64,000 nt of DNA, taken from contig NZ_JANLCN010000001.1 of assembly GCF_024979255.1 (NCBI RefSeq), positions 1-64,000 of the forward strand, read 5' to 3'. Of this stretch, positions 58,281-64,000 are shown piece after piece. The stretch is from Herbiconiux moechotypicola. Lineage in GTDB: Bacteria > Actinomycetota > Actinomycetes > Actinomycetales > Microbacteriaceae. The notes beneath the pieces are model-generated. The model was not told the origin of the DNA, did no database searches, and saw nothing but the letters and a program-made list of their open reading frames with translations. The first letter of the stretch is position 1, and each line of letters opens with the position of its first letter. A program made the translations under genes and the position numbers.

Positions 58281-59316
58281 GGTGCGCCTCCGTCACCTCG
58301 ACGCCGGCCGGCAAGGCCCCCAGCGCGCCGTCGATCGCGGCGTCCGCGCCTCGCACAGCGAGCGTGAGGTGCCCGAACACCCGCCCGCGGATGTCGTTGA
58401 TGCCGCCGTAGACGAGCTCGAACTCGAGCCCCGCCGCCGAGAGCCCGGCGAAGAGACGGCCCTGGGCGCCCGCATCCGCCTCGCCCTCGCGGAACGAGAA
58501 GGTCACCAGTCGCCCCGGGTGCCGCTCGCGCAGCACCGCGATCTCCGCGGCCGAGGGCACACCCCGCACCACGGTCGACACGAAGCGCTGCGACGACGCC
58601 TGCCGGGGGCGCGAGAACACCTCGAACACCTCGCCGTGCTCCACCACGCGCCCCGCATCCATCACCGCCACCTTCGTGGCCAGGGTCTGGATGACGTCCA
58701 TCTCGTGCGTGATGACGATGATGGTGACGCCGAACTCCTCGTTCACGCGCTTCAGCAGCGCGAGCACCTCGTGGGTGGTCTCGGGGTCGAGGGCGCTGGT
58801 GGCCTCGTCGGCGAGCAGGATGCGCGGCCGGGTGGCGAGGGCCCTGGCGATGCCCACGCGCTGCTTCTGGCCGCCCGAGAGCTGCTCAGGGTAGGCCTGC
58901 GCCTTGTCGGAGAGTCCGACGAACGCCAGCAGCTCGTCGACCCGGGCCGCGGTCTCGGCCCTGCCGAGACCGGCGACGCGGAGCGGGTAGGCGACGTTCT
59001 TCCACACCGTGCGCGAGGTGAACAGGTTGAACTGCTGGAAGATCATGCCGATGCCGAGCCTCAGGCGGCGGAGCTCCCGCTCTCCGAGGCCCGTCACCTC
59101 CACGCCGTCGACGAGGATGCTGCCGGAGGTCACCGGCTCCAACGCGTTGACCAGGCGCACCAGGGTGCTCTTGCCCGCGCCCGAATAGCCGATGATGCCG
59201 TAGACGTCCCCGGCCTCGATGTCGAGGCTCACGCGGTCGACGGCCGTCACGGCGTACCCGCCCCGCGAACGGGACGGGTACGCCTTCGTGACCTCGCGCA
59301 GGCTGACGAGCGGCAT
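58273..59316 (-). CDS. metN: Methionine ABC transporter ATPase, MetN
   Basis: 347 aa from ATG 59316, sharing one base with the metQ stop (TGATG). Walker A GYSGAGKST, signature LSGGQKQRVGIARALATRP, Walker B ILLADEATSALDP, H-loop IIVITHEMDVIQTLA. The C-terminal ~85 residues (RLVTFSFREGEADAGAQGRLFAGLSAAGLEFELVYGGINDIRGRVFGHLTLAVRG) are the NIL domain that senses internal methionine in MetN proteins. It powers MetI for MetQ-bound substrate. Confidence 0.95.
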   Translation of the reverse strand: MPLVSLREVTKAYPSRSRGGYAVTAVDRVSLDIEAGDVYGIIGYSGAGKSTLVRLVNALEPVTSGSILVDGVEVTGLGERELRRLRLGIGMIFQQFNLFTSRTVWKNVAYPLRVAGLGRAETAARVDELLAFVGLSDKAQAYPEQLSGGQKQRVGIARALATRPRILLADEATSALDPETTHEVLALLKRVNEEFGVTIIVITHEMDVIQTLATKVAVMDAGRVVEHGEVFEVFSRPRQASSQRFVSTVVRGVPSAAEIAVLRERHPGRLVTFSFREGEADAGAQGRLFAGLSAAGLEFELVYGGINDIRGRVFGHLTLAVRGADAAIDGALGALPAGVEVTEAHRG

Positions 59317-60227
59317 CAGCCGCCGTGCGCCGCGGTATCGGCCTCGACGTCGGCGAGCGACGCCCGCAGGTCGTCGACCGGGGTGGTGAGGAACACCGCG
59401 GTGCCTCCCGAGGCCTCCTGCACGCCGTCGAGCACCGCCTGCGTGGTCTGGTAGATCTCCACGAGCTTGGCGTAGGTGGGGTTGTCGGCGTCGTCGGCGC
59501 GGGCGGCGAAGATGTTTACGTAGGGCAGCGCGTTGGGGTCGGACGGGTCGTCCTGCGCGATGGCGTCGGCCGCGGTGAGACCGGCGTCTTCGACGAAGTC
59601 GTTGTTGATGATGGCGGCGGCCACATCGGGCAGCGACGTGGGCGTGAGCGAGGCCTCCAGCGTGGTGACCTTCACCTTCGAGGCCGACTCGTCGATGTCG
59701 TCGAGCGTGGCGAAGATGCTGCCGCCGTCCTTCAGCTCCACGAGTCCCGCCGACTGCAGCACGAGCAGGCCGCGGGCGAGATTGCTCTCGTCGTTCGGGA
59801 TGGCGACGGTCGAGCCCTCGGGGATGTCGGCGACGTCGTCGTACTTCGTAGAGTAGAGGCCGAGCGGGTAGATCGCGGTGGCGCCGATGGGCGTGAGGTC
59901 TTCGCCGGCCGAGACGTTGTACTGCGCCAGGTAGACGATGTGCTGGAACTGGTTGAGGTCGAGCTCGCCCTCGGTGAGCGCGGGGTTGGGCTGGGCGTAG
60001 TCGGTGAAGTCGACGATGTCGACCGTGATGCCCTCCTCGGCGGCGGCTTTCTTGTAGGTCTCCCAGTACGGGTCGCTCGCCCCGACGACCCCGATCTTCA
60101 CCGGATCGCTGTTGCCGGTCGAGTCGCCCGCGTCGGTGCTGCCGGAACCCGACGAGGCGCAGCCGGCGAGCAGCGCGATCAGAGGCAGTGCCACGGTGGC
60201 GGCCAGGAACTTCTTGCTGATGGACAT
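59316..60227 (-). CDS. metQ: Methionine-type solute-binding lipoprotein, MetQ/NlpA
   Basis: 303 aa from ATG 60227, with GAGAGGAAA upstream. Lipobox LLAGC (LPLIALLAGCASS). NlpA/MetQ features: VKIGVVGASDPYWETYKKAAAEEGITVDIVDFTDYAQPNPALTEGELDLNQFQHIVYLAQYN and IPNDESNLARGLLVLQSAGLVELKDGG. It binds methionine or a related sulfur amino acid. First gene of the metQ-metN-metI operon. I looked for a SAM riboswitch in the 5' region and did not see one. Confidence 0.94.
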   Translation of the reverse strand: MSISKKFLAATVALPLIALLAGCASSGSGSTDAGDSTGNSDPVKIGVVGASDPYWETYKKAAAEEGITVDIVDFTDYAQPNPALTEGELDLNQFQHIVYLAQYNVSAGEDLTPIGATAIYPLGLYSTKYDDVADIPEGSTVAIPNDESNLARGLLVLQSAGLVELKDGGSIFATLDDIDESASKVKVTTLEASLTPTSLPDVAAAIINNDFVEDAGLTAADAIAQDDPSDPNALPYVNIFAARADDADNPTYAKLVEIYQTTQAVLDGVQEASGGTAVFLTTPVDDLRASLADVEADTAAHGG

Positions 60228-60340
60228 GTGATTTCCTCTCGGTGGTACGAGGGGTGACCCTAGAACGGGGGTGCATTCCCGTGCCGGAATATGACGTGCC
60301 GCCGTCATGGTGTTGCGCCGTGTGACCTAGCGTGGAGGTC

Positions 60341-60715
60341 ATGGCGGGGGAGCGGGGAGTCGTGGTGAGGCGGTGGCTGCTACTCGCCGGGGCGATCGTC
60401 ACCGAGGTGTCGGCCTCCCTGTCGCTGAAAGCCGCGCTCGACCATCCCGGCTGGTACGTGCTGGTCGTGAGCGGGTATCTCGCCGCCTTCGTGCTGCTGG
60501 CGTTCGTGCTGCGCGCGGGCATGCCGCTCGGGGTCGCCTACGGGGTCTGGGGTGCGCTCGGGGTGGCGCTCACCGCGGGACTCGCGGTGCCGCTGTTCGG
60601 CGAGTCGGTCACCCCGCTCATGCTCGTGGGGATCGCGCTGGTGATGGCCGGGGTGCTCGTGGTGGAGATCGGTTCCCAGCGCGCCGCGGCGGTTCGTTCG
60701 ACGGAGAACCGCTGA
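60341..60715 (+). CDS. SMR family multidrug transporter subunit, first of a pair
   Basis: 124 aa from ATG 60341; later GTG codons are possible starts. Four helices of the small multidrug resistance family: WLLLAGAIVTEVSASLSLKAALDHPGWYVLVVSGYLAAFVLLAFVLRAGMPLGVAYGVWGALGVALTAGLAVPLFGESVTPLMLVGIALVMAGVLVVEIG. The conserved membrane Glu is in IVTEVSAS. The basic N-terminus and the Arg-rich tail are longer than in EmrE. Stop and next start share a base (TGATG), so the two SMR proteins are made together, probably as a heterodimer. Confidence 0.9.
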   Translation: MAGERGVVVRRWLLLAGAIVTEVSASLSLKAALDHPGWYVLVVSGYLAAFVLLAFVLRAGMPLGVAYGVWGALGVALTAGLAVPLFGESVTPLMLVGIALVMAGVLVVEIGSQRAAAVRSTENR

Positions 60716-61029
60716 TGGGTTGGCTGTTTCTCGCCGCGGCGATCCTGTTCGAGGTGGGCGGCACCCTATCGCTGCGGATGGCGACCCACGGCAGGGCGAT
60801 CTGGTACCTGCCCGTCGGCGTGGGCTACGTGGCGGCCTTCACCTCGCTCGCCCTCTGCCTCGGCCAGGGCGTGCCGCTCGGTGTCGCCTACGGCATCTGG
60901 TCGGCCGTGGGCGTGGCCCTCACGGCGATCGCGGGCCGGGTGCTGTTCAAGGAGCCGCTGACGTGGCTCATGGGTCTCGGCATCGTGCTCATCGCCGGGG
61001 GAGTGCTCCTCATCGAGCTCGGGCACTGA
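60715..61029 (+). CDS. SMR family multidrug transporter subunit, second of a pair
   Basis: 104 aa, the usual SMR length. Four helices: MGWLFLAAAILFEVGGTLSLRMATHG, VGVGYVAAFTSLALCLGQGVPLGVAYGIWSAVGVALTAIAGRVLFKEPLTWLMGLGIVLIAGGVLLIELG. The key Glu lies in LFEVGGTL. Paired SMR genes usually encode dimers exporting cationic compounds such as guanidinium-like or quaternary amines. It is convergent with the small helical protein gene at 61043. Confidence 0.9.
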   Translation: MGWLFLAAAILFEVGGTLSLRMATHGRAIWYLPVGVGYVAAFTSLALCLGQGVPLGVAYGIWSAVGVALTAIAGRVLFKEPLTWLMGLGIVLIAGGVLLIELGH

Positions 61030-61042
61030 GCAGCGGGGCCGG

Positions 61043-61273
61043 TCAGGCGGCGGGGGCGAGCCGGGCGTCGAGATCGTGTGCGATGGAGTCGAGCTCGGCC
61101 GCCAGCCCGGCGAGGTCGCTCGCACGGGTGTCGAATCGGTGCGCGGCCGTGTAGAGCGCGAGGCGCAGCCGTGCTGCGGCGGCCGGCTGACCGTGCGCGA
61201 TCGAATCGACGCGGGAGTGCAGCGCGCGTCGCTTCTCGAGCAGGTCGCGGGGCCAGAGTGCGGTGGAGGTCAT
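61043..61273 (-). CDS. Small helical protein of unknown function
   Basis: 76 aa, with AGGACACCCC just upstream of the start. It is almost entirely helical (LEKRRALHSRVDSIAHGQPAAAARLRLALYTAAHRFDTRASDLAGLAAELDSIAHDLDARL). No family is recognised. The repeated DSIAHxxxA pattern might form a coiled coil. The coding status is likely but not certain. Confidence 0.55.
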   Translation of the reverse strand: MTSTALWPRDLLEKRRALHSRVDSIAHGQPAAAARLRLALYTAAHRFDTRASDLAGLAAELDSIAHDLDARLAPAA

Positions 61274-61447
61274 GGGGTGTCCTTTCGCTCCCGCGCGACG
61301 TTACGCCCGTGCGGCGCGGGAGCTCGGTGTGTGACGCCCGCGTGTCACTCTGTTGCGTCGCGTGACGCTCACGGGGCCGGCGGGGTGGCGGCGATGCCGT
61401 GGGAGGATGGGGACGCGAAGGCGTGGACGACGAACGAAGGAGTGACC

Positions 61448-61756
61448 GTGACGGATGCCGATGAGCGGGTCGTGCTGTGGGTCGAACTGCGGGTGCGCGC
61501 CGAGAGCGTGGAGCAGTTCGTGACGGTGGCGGCGGAGCTCGCCGCCCGGTCGCTGGCCGACGAGGAGGGCTGCCTGCACTACGACGTGGTGGAGCTCGAC
61601 GCGGCCGAGCGCGTCTACGGCATCTACGAGGTGTACCGCGACGCCGACGCGGTGACCGCCCACGGCGCCTCCGAGCACTACGCCGTGTGGAAGGCCGTGG
61701 CGGGAACGTTCTTCGAAGAGGACGGCAAGTCGGTGCGCCGCGGGCGTCTGCTCTAG
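61448..61756 (+). CDS. YgiN-like antibiotic biosynthesis monooxygenase
   Basis: 102 aa from GTG 61448, chosen because GAAGGAG lies six bases upstream; GTG 61442 is too close to it. ABM-fold landmarks: VVLWVELRVRAESVEQFVTVAAELAARSLADEEGCLHYDVVELDAAERVYGIYEVYRDADAVTAHGASEHYAVWKAVAG. Such proteins are small dimeric quinol- or polyketide-type monooxygenases that often need no cofactor. The ABC-F gene starts at the base after its stop, so they are cotranscribed. Confidence 0.88.
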   Translation: MTDADERVVLWVELRVRAESVEQFVTVAAELAARSLADEEGCLHYDVVELDAAERVYGIYEVYRDADAVTAHGASEHYAVWKAVAGTFFEEDGKSVRRGRLL

Positions 61757-63400
61757 GTGACCGCGACGCTCGTAGCGCGGGGAGTGGCCGGAGGCCACGA
61801 CCACCGTGTGCTCTTCGAAGGCCTCGATCTCGTGGTCGCCCCCGGCGACGTGGTCGGGGTGGTAGGGGCCAACGGGGCGGGCAAGTCGACCCTCCTGCGC
61901 ATCCTCGCCGGTCTCGACGCGCCGCTCGAGGGAGTGGTGTCGCTCGCCCCTGCCGACGCGTTCGTGGGCTTCCTGCCGCAGGAGCACGAGCGGATGCCCG
62001 GGGAGACGGTGGCCGGCTACGTGGCGCGCCGCACGGGTACGGCCGCAGCGACGGCCGAGATGGATGCGACGGCGGCAGCGCTCGGTGACGGCACCGACGC
62101 GTCGGCCGACGCCTACTCGGCGGCCCTGGAACGCTGGCTGGCCAGCGGGGCCGCCGACCTCGACGAGCGGATGCCCGTGGTGCTCGCCGAGCTCGGGCTG
62201 GAGGTGTCGGCCGACGCGCAGATGACCGCGCTCTCCGGCGGCCAGGCGGCTCGGGTGGGGCTCGCCGCGCTGCTGCTCTCGCGGTTCGACGTGGTGCTGC
62301 TCGACGAACCCACCAACGACCTCGACCTGGACGGTCTCGATCGGCTGGAGGCGTTCATCCGGGGCCTGCGCGGGGGTGTGGTGCTGGTGAGTCACGATCG
62401 GGAGTTCTTGGCGCGGAGCGTGAACCAGGTGCTCGAGCTCGATCTCGCGCAACACTCGCACCGGCTGTTCGGGGGCGGGTACGAGTCGTACCTCGAGGAG
62501 AGGGCGGTGGCGCGGCGGCACGCGCGCGAGGACTACGAGGAGTTCGCGGCGAAGAAGGCCGATCTGGTGGCGCGGGCGCGCACGCAGCGCGAGTGGTCGA
62601 GCCAGGGGGTGCGGAACGCGATGCGCAAGGCGCCCGACAACGACAAGATCCGGCGGCGGGCGGCGACCGAGTCGAGCGAGAAGCAGGCGCAGAAGGTGCG
62701 GCAGATGGAGAGCCGCATCGCGCGGCTCGACGAGGTGGAGGAGCCGCGCAAGGAGTGGCAGCTGCAGTTCACCATCGGGGCGGCGCCGCGTTCGTCGGGC
62801 GTGGTGGCGACGGTGTCGGAGGCGGTGGTGCGGCAGGGCGGTTTCACGCTCGGGCCGGTGACGCTGCAGGTGGATGCGGGCGACCGCATCGGGATCACGG
62901 GGCCGAACGGGGCGGGCAAGTCGACGCTGTTGCGGCTGCTGCTCGGGCGGGTCCCGCCCGAATCGGTGTCGGGCTCGGCGTCGCTCGGGGCGTCGGTGGC
63001 GGTCGGCGAGATCGACCAGGCGCGGGCGGTGCTGGCGGGGTCGTCGTCGTTGCTCGACGCGCTCTCGGCGCAGCTGCCCGATCTGCCCGCGGCCGAGGTG
63101 CGCACTCTGCTCGCGAAGTTCGGTCTTAAGGCCGACCATGTCGGGCGCGCGGTTGACGAGCTGTCGCCGGGGGAGCGCACCCGCGCGGGACTCGCGCTGC
63201 TGCAGGCGCGTGGGGTGAACGTGCTCGTGCTCGACGAACCGACCAACCACCTCGACCTCCCGGCCATCGAGCAGCTCGAGCAGGCGCTCGACTCCTACAC
63301 CGGCACCCTGCTGCTCGTCACCCACGACCGGCGCATGCTCGAGACCGTGCACCTCACCCGCCGCTGGCACGTCGCCGGAGGCCGCGTCACCGAAGCCTGA
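61757..63400 (+). CDS. ABC-F family ATPase
   Basis: 547 aa from GTG 61757. Two ATPase halves and no membrane helices: Walker A GANGAGKST and GPNGAGKST, signatures LSGGQAARVGLAALLL and LSPGERTRAGLALL, Walker B VLLDEPTNDLD and LVLDEPTNHLD. Between them is the charged P-site tRNA interaction motif (KKADLVARARTQREWSSQGVRNAMRKAPDNDKIRRRAA). ABC-F proteins act on ribosomes, some giving antibiotic resistance. Coupled to the YgiN-like gene. Confidence 0.93.
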   Translation: MTATLVARGVAGGHDHRVLFEGLDLVVAPGDVVGVVGANGAGKSTLLRILAGLDAPLEGVVSLAPADAFVGFLPQEHERMPGETVAGYVARRTGTAAATAEMDATAAALGDGTDASADAYSAALERWLASGAADLDERMPVVLAELGLEVSADAQMTALSGGQAARVGLAALLLSRFDVVLLDEPTNDLDLDGLDRLEAFIRGLRGGVVLVSHDREFLARSVNQVLELDLAQHSHRLFGGGYESYLEERAVARRHAREDYEEFAAKKADLVARARTQREWSSQGVRNAMRKAPDNDKIRRRAATESSEKQAQKVRQMESRIARLDEVEEPRKEWQLQFTIGAAPRSSGVVATVSEAVVRQGGFTLGPVTLQVDAGDRIGITGPNGAGKSTLLRLLLGRVPPESVSGSASLGASVAVGEIDQARAVLAGSSSLLDALSAQLPDLPAAEVRTLLAKFGLKADHVGRAVDELSPGERTRAGLALLQARGVNVLVLDEPTNHLDLPAIEQLEQALDSYTGTLLLVTHDRRMLETVHLTRRWHVAGGRVTEA

Positions 63401-63419
63401 GGGGCGACGCGACACCGGG

Positions 63420-63806
63420 TCACGGCCGAGCGCTGTGAACGAGCTGGTGGGCGCGCTGGAAGGAGACGTTGAGCATGGAGCCGATGTCGCGCACGGGGAC
63501 TCGTTCGTCGGCCAGACGTCGGGCGAGGAGAGCCGTCTCGCGGCGCGCTTTTTCCTCGAGCTGGGCCGCTTCGGACCTCGTCGACCGGATTCCTTCGAGC
63601 GTGTGGGCCACGTCGACCTCACCGATGCTGTCGACCACCAGATCGACCTCGACCGAGTCGGCCGGTGCTTCGGTGACCAGCGCGATGTAGTCGGCCGCCA
63701 TGACCGAGGCCTCGGACAGTCTGCGTGCTTGGGTGAGACCGTCGATCTCGGGAACGCGGATCATCCACCACTTGCCCTCACGCGTCACGTGAGCCGTGTA
63801 TCTCAT
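63420..63806 (-). CDS. HicB-like antitoxin
   Basis: 128 aa from ATG 63806. The N-terminal HicB fold is seen as YTAHVTREGKWWMIRVPEIDGLTQARRLSEASVMAADYIALV. The C-terminal part is helical (AAQLEEKARRETALLARRLADERVPVRDIGSMLNVSFQRAHQLV) and contains an HTH-like VPVRDIGSMLNVSFQRAHQL for operator binding. Its start overlaps the stop of the HicA-like gene by 4 bp (ATGA), the toxin-first order usual in HicAB systems. Confidence 0.85.
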   Translation of the reverse strand: MRYTAHVTREGKWWMIRVPEIDGLTQARRLSEASVMAADYIALVTEAPADSVEVDLVVDSIGEVDVAHTLEGIRSTRSEAAQLEEKARRETALLARRLADERVPVRDIGSMLNVSFQRAHQLVHSARP

Positions 63807-64000
63807 CGGTGCTCGTCCTCCTCGATCGCCGCCAGGAGCCGTCGGTAGACGCCCGGACTGATGGTGCGGTGTCCGTCAGGGATGGTGAAACTCGTCCCGC
63901 CCGGCCCACGCCACTTCGTGTGGGAACCGGATGAGGTCACGATGATCCATCCGGAACGTCGCAGCAACGCCCGAACTCTCCGCGTCGGTTGTTCAGTGAC
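63803..64000 (-). CDS. HicA-like mRNA interferase toxin, 5' end off the edge
   Basis: 66 codons are open on the minus strand from the right edge to the stop at 63803. The sequence VTEQPTRRVRALLRRSGWIIVTSSGSHTKWRGPGG continues with TSFTIPDGHRTISPGVYRRLLAAIEEDEHR. The GSH segment carries the catalytic His of HicA, and the dsRBD-like order of elements fits. The first visible codon is GTC, so the start is just outside the window. It is followed by HicB with a 4-bp overlap. Confidence 0.82.
   Translation of the reverse strand, partial: VTEQPTRRVRALLRRSGWIIVTSSGSHTKWRGPGGTSFTIPDGHRTISPGVYRRLLAAIEEDEHR

Noticed and set aside
60228-60340. Possible SAM riboswitch before metQ
   Set aside because: No SAM-I or SAM-IV core helices could be drawn; only a short G-rich and an AT-poor stretch are present.

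Overview
The window is GC-rich (roughly 70% in most genes), uses many GTG starts and has dense operons with 4-bp ATGA/GTGA overlaps. It also carries gene families common in high-GC Gram-positive bacteria: a DUF222 protein, cell wall-binding repeat 2 and Ig-like exoproteins, a WYL regulator, many luciferase-like flavin monooxygenases, and an MmpS-like C-terminus. I infer an actinobacterium, most probably Microbacteriaceae; no rRNA or marker gene here fixes the genus.

Layout. 1-705: 5' part of a DUF222-type gene running off the left edge. 0.9-2.8 kb: a secreted Ig-like repeat protein. 2.9-8.1 kb: a compact defence-like island with a MazG-like pyrophosphohydrolase, an inserted two-TM orphan gene bracketed by 35-bp direct repeats, a GIY-YIG/DUF2075-type helicase with an amber codon near its ancestral start, two small ribbon-helix-helix-like proteins, a NUDIX hydrolase and a ScoMcrA-like SRA/PD-(D/E)XK nuclease. 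8.3-15.1 kb: surface and secreted proteins (cell wall-binding repeats, an M23 peptidase with eight Ig-like repeats). Several genes in 2.8-15 kb share a G5-6 tract just before the start codon.

15-28.9 kb is mostly housekeeping-like: a MarR-controlled LLM oxidoreductase operon, lipoprotein, polysaccharide deacetylase, PadR plus UbiB-type kinase, membrane proteins, a WYL regulator divergent from a PhnB-like protein, and a five-gene operon (alpha/beta hydrolase, RidA, MOSC, 2Fe-2S reductase, RidA) divergent from an XRE-cupin regulator.

29-43.2 kb and 47-60.2 kb form a large accessory block that looks like scavenging of organosulfur or related compounds. It holds six LLM flavin monooxygenases (a seventh lies at 15.9 kb), a Dpp/Opp-type importer, a CUT1-type importer, a MetNIQ importer, two amidohydrolases, a PatB/MalY-type C-S lyase, a trans-sulfuration enzyme, a class V aminotransferase, an AhpD-like protein and a GntR regulator. 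A tRNA-Cys(GCA), a PadR-membrane protein pair, a nucleoside hydrolase and a nucleotidyltransferase lie between the two halves. No obvious FMN reductase partner for the monooxygenases is visible. 60.3-64 kb: a paired SMR transporter, a small helical protein, a YgiN-like monooxygenase, an ABC-F ATPase, and a HicB/HicA pair whose toxin gene runs off the right edge.

Regulatory structure seen directly: one classical Rho-independent terminator (23583-23611), two perfect 19-bp-arm hairpins (28932-28992 and 43208-43264), and palindromic operator candidates between divergent gene pairs.
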